Of a stretch of 64,000 nt of DNA, positions 45,301 through 56,000 are shown in pieces. Source of the DNA: Meloidogyne chitwoodi (lineage: Eukaryota; Nematoda; Chromadorea; Rhabditida; Meloidogynidae). The DNA lies in the NCBI GenBank assembly GCA_015183035.1, contig JACZZP010000007.1, positions 1,178,001 to 1,242,000 on the forward strand, written 5' to 3'. Made by a program: the position numbers and the translations under genes. The notes beneath the pieces were generated by a model. It did no database searches. It worked only from the letters and a program-made list of their open reading frames with translations, and was not told the DNA's origin. How positions within the stretch are numbered: the stretch's first letter is position 1; each line of letters begins with the position of its first letter.

Positions 45301-46812
45301 GGGGGGGTGTCATTTTAACGACGCCGTTTTAACGATAGGATTTTACCGACAGATTTTCACCGACAGCCGTTTTAACGATGCCGTTTTACCGACGGCCGTC
45401 TTATCGACGCCATTTGACCGACCGAAGAAAAAGTTCCATTTTACCGACAGAATTTTAAATTTATTCAAAATTTTTACTCCATCAAAAAATTTTATTTTCA
45501 ATCTTTTTTCAACATTAAGCAAATTAAATAATTTAAATAAATTTATTAAATAAATTCTTTTTAAAAGTTTAACAAAATAAATAAAATTCCAATGACAATG
45601 GGTTAACCCTACATTCATTGGAAGAGTAACCGGAAAGAGAAACATTAAAATGAATCAAAATTAATCCATATGATAGTTCCTTGAAAGAACAGCTGTAACG
45701 GCGCCAACAATTGCCTTTTCAAAATCAATTGAGATGGTCCTTGGTAGAAAATTCGGCCAGAGTGCTGTCAACATGTTGAACATTCTTTCATATAAGCATC
45801 GACTTACAAAAGCGAATAACAAAGCGGAAAACCCAGTCTCCCTTTCTGAAATTCTTAAAATAAATAGAAAACCTACAAAAATCTTACTTTGCCAAAATTG
45901 CAGTCTCACGTCCAAAAATAATAATAAAATTTTATAATTAAAAATAAATTTAATAATATCACAACCGGTGCATTTTTCCATCATGATTGAATGGACCAGA
46001 GTCAGCTAAAACGAAAATTCTTCTTGATCTTCTGCTCGTTGCTAAATACGAAACGCATGGGGAATGTCAAGTTCTTCAATTGTGGTAAGATTGCCCGGAG
46101 GCACTTGGTCTGCATTTCTTGTCCGTAAAATAATCTAAAAAGCATTTTATACTTTATTTTTTATTGCCAACCTTTTTTGTAGCGTTTTTTTGAAGAAATT
46201 GCAGCTAGTACTGAACTAGGTTTATTTTGAAGAACAACTGCTCTAATCATTGATGGATTTTCCATAGTTTCAATTGCCCGTCTTTTTATTGCAGTTGTAG
46301 CGCGTTTTGATTCAATTTTGACGACACTTGTGTTGCAACTGTGTTTATTAGAAGATACTTTAATTACTTCATTTTGCATGTTAGTCCACACTCGACCTTT
46401 ACAACGTATGCCGTTTTCATCTCCTGAAGAACTACAACGCCAAAACATTGCTGTGCCATCTTTTTTCATTTTATCTTCTACATAAAGAAAACCTTCATGC
46501 TCCACTGTTGCATTTCCACGAATAGTTTCAATATCCTGTGCCATTTAAATTTAAATAAATCCTAAAAATAAATCAAATATATAATATAAATAAAAAATAA
46601 TTGAAAAAAGAAATTAAAACAATTTTTTAAATTCGAAAAGATAAAATTATAAATTTAAAATTCTGTCGGTAAAATGGAACTTTTTCTTCGGTCGGTCAAA
46701 TGGCGTCGATAAGACGGCCGTCGGTAAAACGGCATCGTTAAAACGGCTGTCGGTGAAAATCTGTCGGTAAAATCCTATCGTTAAAACGGCGTCGTTAAAA
46801 TGACTCGCTCCC
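45301..46812. mobile_element. Mutator-like (MULE) transposon
   Basis: A 1512-bp element with inverted repeats of about 150 bp: both ends read GTCATTTTAACGACGCC, then a series of GTTTTAACGA and ACCGACAG units down to AAAATGGAACTTTTTC. It is flanked by ATTGGTAC (45293-45300 and 46813-46820). The interior has a FLYWCH-type N-terminus and a piece of a MULE transposase core on the minus strand. The right duplication is the first part of the neighbouring element, showing where it landed. Confidence 0.83.
45661..46544 (-). pseudogene. MULE transposase remnant with FLYWCH zinc finger
   Basis: The first exon (46544 to about 46161) encodes a FLYWCH-type zinc finger: GFLYVEDKMKKDG, MFWRCSS, then RCKGRVWT and SNKHSC, as in many animal MULE transposases and their host-derived relatives. 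Downstream pieces (RRSRRIFVLADSGPFNHDGK near 45970-46020 and a 45661-45850 segment with MLTALWPNFLPRTISIDFEK, the usual region around a catalytic Asp) lie in other frames with stops between. No complete DDE domain remains. Confidence 0.7.
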
Positions 46813-46815
46813 ATT

Positions 46816-47474
46816 GGTACAGCCCGACTAGGCGCGACTATTTAGGCGTCGGCCGATTAGGCGCGCTGCCAACTAGGCGCCGGCCGACTGGACGCGACTG
46901 CCTATTTTTAAATTTTTTTCTCATTCCATTATAGAAATTACTAAATGTAAATATTTTTAAATTTTTTATCATTTTATATTTTTACAACATGTCCTTGCTT
47001 AGTTTTAAAAAGTGACTGACTACTAGTGTACAGACAGGACAGGACCGGATCCTGATAAAAATTTTACAGGATCCTTGCTAAAATCCTGTTATTTTTATTA
47101 TTTACAGGATTTACAGGACTAGTCCTGTTGAGTCCTGTCCTGTAAAAATTTTCAAAACCTAGTCCTGTAAAAGGATCCTAATGTGATTTTTCCGGTCTCT
47201 ACTGACTACCACTGAGTTTTAAAAATTTTTTAAATACAACAAAAATGTTTAGTTTCAACAAAGTGACTGACAATCACCCTATTGAATAAAAGTTTTTATT
47301 TAAATATATAGGTATTATTAATGTTTTTTTTTGGTGGAATTAAGTTTACACAAGTATAAGCAGTCACGTCCAGTCGGCCGGCGCCTAGTCGGCCGCGCGC
47401 CTAATCGACCGGCGCCTAATAAGCGGCGCCTAATCGGTCGCACCTAATCGGCCCGCGCCTATTCGGGCGTGTCC
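46816..47474. mobile_element. GGCGCC-family inverted-repeat element, interrupted
   Basis: The left end reads GGTACAGCCCGACTAGGCGC and the right end is the complement GCGCCTATTCGGGCGTGTCC. Both subterminal regions carry repeated TAGGCGCCGGCC-like units (GTCGGCCGGCGCC). The element shares terminus design with 30719-30844. Flanks are A-rich and similar but give only an imperfect duplication. It contains a smaller nested insertion and its left edge was hit by the MULE. Confidence 0.75.
47024..47201. mobile_element. Nested hAT-like MITE
   Basis: A 178-bp insertion bracketed by CTGACTAC (47016-47023, 47202-47209), with short TAG...CTA ends (TAGTGTACAG against TAGAGACCGG). The interior is full of AGGACAGGACC, AGTCCTGT and AGGATCCT units in both orientations, which would fold into hairpins. 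The 8-bp duplication and TAG ends suit hAT. Confidence 0.6.
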
Positions 47475-48023
47475 CAAAAAAAATATAACAATTTTTCTCA
47501 TCATTCTCTCTCATTTTTTACTTTTTTTCTTTTTCCCGTTCTCCTAATTTCCACACTCCTTCCATTCAAAATTCGATGTAATCGACTTAAAGCTCATATC
47601 TTGGCTTATAAGCTCAAGTTTAGAAAAATAAGCTCCAATATTGTAGAAAAGTCTTTAATTAATGTTTTAGCAAAAAATCACAAACAAAATTCTATTTTTA
47701 CTTTAAAAAATTCTATGTTGAAATTTTTAGATGACAGCAAATAGTAGTAATAATTATTTTTGTGAAAATTTTTAAGTAGGTCATTAGGTATAGGGCTACA
47801 ATCTTGCAAAATTTGAAAAATTTTGGCTGGATTTTTCCTTTAAAATAGTCTCATTTAATATTTCCTTCAGAGTTGACACTCAAAATTACCCAGCATCCAA
47901 TCATCTATAGTTTAGTGCCTTTCGTACTCAACGGACACGCTTAAAATCTTGTTTAAATTTTGTTTTTTATAGAATTCATTACGTCATTATTTGTGTTATA
48001 CATGAAAAATTGTTAGAAAGAAT
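47475..48023. other. Spacer upstream of PNGase gene
   Basis: About 550 bp; starts with a pyrimidine-rich stretch (CATTCTCTCTCATTTT) and contains no supported gene. Confidence 0.5.
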
Positions 48024-49884
48024 ATGGTGATAAAGCATATCAATAACGACAATGAATTTAAACAAGCATTAACAGAGAGTGGGGAAAATAAGCTTATAAT
48101 CTGTGATTTTTTCGCAGAATGGTAAAAAGTCTTCTGTTATTTTTTTATTATTCTAATTTTAGGTGCGGACCATGCCGAGCAATTGCTCCTATTTTTGAAC
48201 GATTTTCCAACGATTTTTCTCAAGCAATGTTCCTTAAGATTGATGTTGACAACTGTCGAGGTTCTTAAATAATTTATAGTTTTTAATAAGAACCTAATTT
48301 TATCTCTCAACAATTGTCAAATTTACTAGGCACTGCTGAACAATATTCTATTCGTGCAATGCCCACTTTTATTAGTCTTTTGAATCGTGCTGAGATTGGA
48401 AGAATCCAAGGAGCAGATCCAAATGCTATTTTAAAGCTTATTAATGATGGTCTTTCACAAACAATGAAAAATTCTGAACATGTTGCTAATCCTATAGAGA
48501 GACAATGGCTTGGACAGTTCGTTCATTCAAGCGAAAGGGTTTGGTCCGAATTTTTTTAGTCATATTTACATCCAAATAGATGGCAATCTATGAAGATGAA
48601 CTTAATCAAACTCTTGCTCTTTCAATTATTCCAGTGGACGAACTATGTCAAAAAGCCACAATTGAAAATGAAGTAAATCACTATCTTTTAGCAAAAGGGC
48701 TTCTCAATTGGTTTCATTCTTTTTTTGAATGGGTTAATTCACTAAAATGTGAACAATGTAAGGTTGAGTGTAAACAAGGTTAATTTTTCTATTTTTTTTA
48801 ATAGATTTTTTTTAATATTAGATGGTTTTGGATTTCCAACTGAAGAAGAAGCTCAAGATGAGGTTACTACTGTCGAACTTTATAAATGTGAAAAATGTGG
48901 TGAGGAATTGCGTTTTCCTAGATATAATAATCCGACAAAGTTATTAGAAACAAGGTTTAAAATCCTGTTTTTACTTTATTTTTTATTATCCAAATTTAAG
49001 AAAAGGCCGTTGCGGTGAATATGCCAATTGTTTTGCACTTTGTTGCCGCGCAATGGGATTTCAAACTCGGTATTGCAATAGATATCAAATTCTCTGATTT
49101 TTTTAAAGTTTTGTAATAGACAATCTAGACCATGTTTGGATAGAGATTTTCTCTGATCAGCTTAAGCGGTGGCTACATTGTGATCCTTGCGAGAATATAA
49201 TTGATACGCCATTAATTTATGATAAAGTAGGAAAATTTTACTTTTAAGTATCGAATGCGAAAAATTTACTTTTCAGGCATTTTGAAATTTTTCCCGATAC
49301 ATTCATCATTCCATCACCTAATTTTATCGTTATAATCCTGTAAAATTTTAGGATTTCTAAATTTTTATTAAAATTTCAATAATAAAGTGAAACAATTTAT
49401 AGTTAAATTCATTATTTTTTGTAGGGATGGGGCAAAAAGCATGCGTACGTTTTTGCTTTTGCTATCGATCACATGCAAGGTTTTTTTGTATTCAAAATTA
49501 TTTATTAAGAAATTTTAAGATGTAACCTGGAGATATCATTTTGATCATAAAAAAGCGATTGAACGTCGTAAAAAAGTGCGTGAACCTGTTCTAAGAAATT
49601 TCATTAAAGTGAGTCTACTAACATAATTAACTTAAAATTCAATTTAAAAATTTTAGAAAATGAACACGAGGTTGGCTCTTCTTGTTACTGATGAACGCCG
49701 TGCTCAACTTCGAAGTCAAATATTAAGCGAACTTCTCGAGTTTCTTACTTCTGACACACAATTACGTGATGGAAGTGAGGCACAAAATCAAGGACGTCGT
49801 TCTGGTGCTTTGAATTGGAGAAAGGCACGTGAGGAAATGGGAGAAAACGAACTTAAAATGAAATCTGAAGAAAAACCGAGTTAA
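48024..49884 (+). CDS. png-1: Peptide:N-glycanase with thioredoxin domain, PAW domain absent
   Basis: About nine exons starting with [12 protein letters not shown]. Residues 1-110 are a thioredoxin domain with active site [12 protein letters not shown] (the Trp codon is split by the first intron) and the cis-Pro segment SIRAMPTF. This arrangement is known from worm PNG-1. Next come [15 protein letters not shown], two CxxC zinc pairs ([16 protein letters not shown]) and the transglutaminase-like core: catalytic Cys in [19 protein letters not shown] (about C250), His in LDHVWIEIF and Asp in LHCDPCENI, then [10 protein letters not shown]. It cleaves N-glycans from misfolded proteins in the cytosol during ERAD. 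The protein ends shortly after [16 protein letters not shown], where the family normally continues into the PAW domain. Confidence 0.9.
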
Positions 49885-50289
49885 CTTTAGAGAGTTAAAA
49901 TAATATTAAAGAAGAGACTGATGAGACTTTCTGGGGCCTTTTCGTAACATTATTAACTATTTTATTTTAGCTCTTATTTTTTCTTAAAAAATTAAAATAA
50001 AAAACTTACAAAGCTTAAAGGGATGTCTCCACTTTCATTTGCTTTTATTTTTGAATAATAGATTAATTTTCTGAACTTCATGTATGTATCATAACTATTC
50101 TAATTATATAAACTTTTATTTTTCTTTATTACTAGTTGAGTATATTTAACATTAAATTTATATTTTTAAATTTGAAATTTTTTCCTTTTTTAGTTCAATA
50201 ATATTATTACAAAAAAATATCTTTGGATGACATTATGTTTCCTTTTACAAGCTACTATAAATAAAATTTACAATTTTTGATATTAAGAA
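49885..50289. other. Spacer between PNGase and Gln-rich gene
   Basis: About 405 bp; no sign in these bases of the missing PAW-domain exons of PNGase, although only six-frame reading by eye was possible. Confidence 0.5.
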
Positions 50290-52388
50290 ATGCCAAATCC
50301 AACAGTAAAAATAGAAAAAATGGAAATAGAGGAACCAGAAATTTCAACATCTGAAAATGCAGTATCTGGGGATATTGATATTGAAAAAAAGGATGGTGAA
50401 CTAATTAGTTCAGAAAGTATAGATATTATAGGTTAGTTTTTTATTTTAACAAAAGAATTGTTTCTTCTAATTGGATAGAATTTTGATTTAGATTTATTGA
50501 GGGGAAGTTGAAGTATTTGGAGGTACATTATCGTTTTATCCTTTCTCTTGGATTTAAATGATAATTTTACTGTTTTAAGGTGAAGGGTCTAGTCCATTTG
50601 ATGACTCAGTAACTCGAACACGTTGTCTAATTCAGTTCATCCGTTTGCGTAACCAACGTGCAGAAGCAGAATTAGCACAGCAAAATGCATTGAAAAAACA
50701 AAAAATGGATGCACAAGCTACACTTCAAAATGCTCGGAATGAATTGGCACAAGCAAAAAGTGAGCAACTCCATTGGGAGCGGTAAGTGAAAAATTAAAGA
50801 AGATTAAAAATGAATTTTAAGTAAATTTAATAACCTGAACCGTGATCGGCATGAAGTCCTCAATCAGTTAAAAGCCCTCCATCAAAAAGAAATTGAACGT
50901 AAACGGCAACGTGAAGAGGTTTTTTAATTGAAAACAAAATTTCATTTTTTATGTTTTTGAAGAAAAAACTTTCTTTTTTGTATTTTTAGGCAGAACGCCA
51001 ACAGATTTTAGCTGCAGCTGCCGCTGAAGAACAACAGAGGTTGGCAGCCGCTGCAGCTCAACAACATTCTTCTGTAGCATCATTTGATACATATTTTCAA
51101 CTTAAACAAGTTCAGGTATTTTTTATATTAATAGTTTTTTCTTAAATAATAATTTTTAGCAATATCTTCATTCGTTGATTGCATCGGCAGGTTCAACTGG
51201 AACACCACACGGTCAGTCAACTAGTTCGCAATCGACAACACGTTTTATTTTTTAATAGTTCTATTATAAACATTTTTTCAGTATCTAGTGGTTTACAACA
51301 AAGACAGCCTTCTTTAGAACAATTACTTCTGTCAGCTGTTTCGACTACAACGGCACCTAGCGTTGCTGGTATTGATACAGCTTCTTTGTTAGCAGCAGCA
51401 GCCCAACAACAGGTTTATTTATGTTTATAATTATTTACTTATGGTAGTATTAATTTTTTCGGGTTTCCTTATATCGGGGAAGGTAAAACGGATTAGAGTA
51501 ATTTGAATAAGCAGCACTTAAAATGTTAATATTTTTCACAATATTTTTCAAAATTATGACATTTGTTATACATATTTTTGTTTACTAAATCGCATTTAAA
51601 TGTCAACAAACTGAATCTCTTACTATATTTATTAAGCATCTCTCCCGAGTCAATCAAATTCAACAGCAACAATATACTCCCTCCTCTGTTTATGGTCCAC
51701 AACAACAAACTTGTCAGAATATTGCTATCCAACAGCAACAGGACGTTGACATGAATAATTTTAAATAAATTTAATTATTTTTACATTTAAGCTACAAAAT
51801 GCTGTTGCAAAATTGCTAGGTCAGCAATTTTCTGGCTCTTCTACTTCCACGAATCAAACGGTTCAACAACAATCTACGCCAACATTACAAAATTTTCAGC
51901 AAAATTTACAGCCTAGTCCATCTCCAAATTATGCTACACTTTTACATCAACAACAACAATTTGAGCAATTACAATCTGTAATATACATATATTTTTTGTA
52001 AGATTTCTTTTAAGCAATTAGCTGTTATCGCTGCTCAACAACAACTTCCTAATGCAACACTTAGTATTCAAACTGCGCTTGCTGCAGCTGCTTCAAGTGG
52101 TGGGAATGAACTTCTCCATTCTCCTTCAAATCCACAATCAGCAAATCAACTAGCAGCAGCACAACAACAATTTCAAAATTTACCACCAGAATTGCTTTAT
52201 CAGGCTGCTCTGTTGGCCGCAACACAATTAGGGTATTTTTCATAAAAAATGATTCCATAAAAAGTATTTACATAATTAGCGTTAATCCATCTGTGACATT
52301 ACCATCAAATCAATTGACAACAAACTTGCTACCTCATCAAATACAGCAATCACAACAACAACAAAATCATCAACGCAATAATAAATAA
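50290..52388 (+). CDS. Coiled-coil, Gln/Ala-rich protein of unknown function
   Basis: A multi-exon gene starting MPNPTVKIEKMEIEEPE and ending QQNHQRNNK. After an acidic N-terminus, the part from SVTRTRCLIQFIRLRNQ to HQKEIERKRQREE (about residues 65-155) is a long charged helix with heptads, followed by an Ala/Gln helix (QQILAAAAAEEQQ). The rest is low-complexity, rich in Gln, Ser, Ala and Asn, with motifs LQNAVAKLLGQQF and PPELLYQAALLAATQLG that look like short helices. Exon joins near 51640-51780 are less sure; one exon carries HLSRVNQIQQQQYTPSSVYG. Composition suggests a nuclear or RNA-associated scaffold. I do not recognise the family. Confidence 0.7.
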
Positions 52389-52559
52389 TTAAAGTATTGA
52401 AAAATGAAGTATTTAATTTTATATTTTAGTATTTTATTTTTTTTATAATTGTGAAGTATAAAGCTTGTTTTTATTGTTAATTTCAAATAAAAATTACTAG
52501 AATCAGTTCAGCTTTTAGAATTTATTTATAATTTCTATGATATTTTTTATTTATATTTT

Positions 52560-52766
52560 GGGATCCACCCAGAAGATCGAAACCAAAAAGATCGTGATCG
52601 GATGAAAACGATTTGTGAACTTGCCAGTTCGGTCAAGAATAAAACACTCCTTGTAGGTCCAAGTTTGAATGGGACCAAATTATTTTAAGAGGTTTGACCG
52701 AAATGGCAAATTCACAAATTGTTTTCATCGAACGATCTTTTGGGTTTTGATCTTCTGGGTGGACCC
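52560..52766. mobile_element. Short inverted-repeat element with 8-bp duplication
   Basis: A 207-bp element with about 65-bp imperfect inverted repeats, starting GGGATCCACCCAGAAGATC and ending with the complement of GGGTCCACCCAGAAGATC. It is flanked by TATATTTT on both sides (52552-52559, 52767-52774). GG ends and an 8-bp duplication again suggest Merlin or a related family; there is no coding content. Confidence 0.78.
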
Positions 52767-52987
52767 TATATTTTAATTAAACTTCCATAAAAAAACAGAC
52801 ACTAACACGCTACATATGTATGAGAATTGATTTTGTCCTCATAAAAATTAAGTTACGTAATACGTGTATAAAATTGAAAACCCAATAAAATATATTTAAA
52901 TCTTTTTAACAACTTTTTATTAATTAATTGAATTTATGTATAATATTTTTATTTTTTTTTGTTTAATTTTTAAAAATAAAAAATTAA

Positions 52988-52993
52988 TTTCAG
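52988..52993 (+). promoter_or_regulatory. Candidate trans-splice acceptor of EDEM3
   Basis: TTTCAG 10 bp before the EDEM3 ATG, with no upstream donor or exon in sight. In nematodes this is the usual place for spliced-leader addition. A similar TTTCAG lies at 60787-60792, before the zinc-finger gene's ATG. Confidence 0.45.
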
Positions 52994-53003
52994 AGATTTT
53001 GGC

Positions 53004-56000
53004 ATGCAAATTTATAGATTAAAATGTCCAGTTGCATGTATAATTTCATTACTTATTTGCTGCCACTTTTTTGATACCGCTTATTCTCAAAAAAATGACC
53101 TAGAAAATGAAACAATCAACAATACATTTAACAGAAGTTTAGTCTTCTACAAATCGGAGCTTAGGTTTCTAAAAAAATTTTTAATATATAATTTATTTTT
53201 TATTTAGGGATAAAGCACATGAAATGTTTATGCACGGGTACAATAACTATATGAAATATGCATTCCCTCACGACGAGTTAATGCCATTGAGCTGTAAAGG
53301 AAGACAACGTGGAGTTACACCAAGTAGAGGAGGTTTGTTATTTTATATTAAACCTACAATTATTTTAAAAAATCAAGATGTTGACGATGCATTAGGAAAT
53401 TTCTCTTTGACTCTCGTTGATACACTTGATACTCTTGTTGTTCTTGGCGAATTTGATGAATTCGAACGCGCTGTAAAATTGGCAGTTGAACAAATAAGTT
53501 TTGATTCCGATCTGAATGTCTCTGTTTTTGAAACAAATATTCGTATGGTTGGCGGATTGATCTCAGGTTTTTTTTATTGATTTTTAATAAAAAAATATTT
53601 TAGCCCATTTAATGAGTTTATTGGTTAAACAACGTAATGATAAAAAAAGAATGCAATGGTATTCAGATCAACTTTTGAGAATGGCAACAGATTTAGCAGA
53701 TCGCCTCTTACCTGCTTTTAATTCAACAAGTGGAGTGCCTTATTCTCGAGTTCTTTTTGAATAAGATTTATTTAATTATTATATTTTAGATTAATTTGAA
53801 AAAAGGACTGTTGCCGAGTTTAAAACGTCAACATGATACATGTACTGCATGTGGTGGAACCATGGTAAATATTTATTTCACAAATGTTTGCTTTTTTATT
53901 GGTAGTTAAGTCAAGTCGTTAAATATTTTTCTTATTCCGTTTTGTAACCTAGATTCAAATATTATTTGCGGATAGCTTCTAACCTAAATATGACTTTATA
54001 TTTTTTACATTTTAGATTCTTGAATGGGCTGCACTCAGTCGTCTTAGTGGTCGGCCAATTTATGAAGAGAAAGCAAGACAAGCAATGGATTTTCTATGGG
54101 CACAACGACATCGTGGAAGTGATTTAATGGGAACTGTTTTAAATGTTAATTCAGGTTTAGTATTTTACTACATTAACAAAATATTTTTTAGGAGATTGGG
54201 TTCGTTCTGAATCAGGAATTGGTGCAGGGATTGACTCATATTATGAATAGTAAATTTTATTAGAAGATTAAAAAATTAAATATTATAATTCTTTTATGAT
54301 CATTTTTATTTAATTATTTTTATCTTTTTCATTTTTATAGTACTCTTAAAACATACATATTACTTGGTGACGACGACTATCTATATCGATTTAACAAAGT
54401 AAATAATTATTTATTTTTATCTCACAAATTTGGTATTAAAATTGGTTTTCACTAAATTACATTATAATTTTTTATTTTAAATTTTATTTTAGCATTATGA
54501 TGCAATAATGCGATATCTAAATAAAGGCCCAGTATTTGTTGATGTTCAAATGCACCGACCTCAAATTGCCTCACGATCTTATATGGATGCTCTTTTAGCA
54601 TTTTGGCCAGGAATTCAAGTTTTAAAAGGAGATTTACGTGGTGCTATAGAAATGCATCAAATGTTATATAATGTTGTTAAGGTTAGGTTCTAAATATTTT
54701 TTTAACTTATTTTTATTTTATTTAGCGTCATAAATTTCTACCTGATGCATTCACTCATGATTTACAGGTTTTTATTATTTTTTATATTTTAATATTTTTA
54801 AAGATTCATTGGGCACAACATCCACTTCGTCCTGAATTTATTGAAAGTACTTATTTTCTCTATCGAGCAACAAAAGATCCACATTATTTGGAGGTTGCCA
54901 AGGAAATTATGCAGAGTTTAGAACAAAATGTGCGTGTTCCTTGTGGCTTTGCTTCAGTAAAGGATGTTAGGACAATGGAGCATGAAGACCAGTTTGTTGA
55001 ATTTTTTAATTTTTAACAAAAAAAATAAATTTTATTTAGAATGGAATCTTTTGTGCTAGCAGAAACATTTAAATATTTGTATATGATTTTTTCTGAACCC
55101 AATGAATTACCTTTTCATCCTGACAATTATGTTCTTACAACTGAGGCACATTTCCTTCCCTTATCCATTGCTGAAATGCCTGGTGTTGATCCTACTGATA
55201 GGGTGAAAAATATATTTAAAATTTTTTAAAGGCATTATACATATAATTGTTTTTAGCTTCCTCGACGTATGCTTATTGATCCAGATGAAATTGTCGAGCA
55301 TCATGATTCTTCAGCTAGTCAACGTCGATTTTATTCAGTTTGCCCAGCGACTTTAATAAAAAAAGAAGATGAGGAACAATGCGATACTAAAGAAAAAGAA
55401 GATAAAGGATCTGCAGAAGTTAATGAAGAAGGGAGTGAGGATAAAACAAAACTTCCATTTTGGAGGAGAACACAGGATGGGCTTGTTGAATATGGAGGAA
55501 AATTGAGAGAGGTATTTAAAAATGATACAGTTATTTCTCTCTTTCTACCTTTAGTTTAAATATATAACTAAGGAAATGGGTTGATAATTTTAAGTAAATT
55601 AACCCAATTATATAAAAGAATTGAATTACCAATGTTTTTCTAAAATCTTATTTATTTTTTGTTTTAGGACGTTAATCGAATACTTGGCACTATGGATGAA
55701 ATTTTGGATAATATTAAAAAGTCAGTTGATGACGAACTTTTTTCGTCTTTAGATGGATCAGAGGAATTGTAAGCTCCTTTTAGTTTTTTACTTTTATATA
55801 AATAATTTAAGAATCTTTTTTTAATTTGTAAAAATAAATATATTATTTTTTTAATTTTAAAAGACTTCTTCTTCCTTCAATATTTAATCCAATTGATCCA
55901 ACACATGTAACAAAACTTACACGTATGGGCATTCGCATGGAATTTCAGCCTGATGGACGTATCCAGCTTATCCATACTGCTTCTCAAGTATTTTATTTTA

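Noticed and set aside
47469..47744. 91-codon ORF upstream of PNGase
   Set aside because: Low-complexity, lacks similarity, overlaps the end of the GGCGCC-family element.
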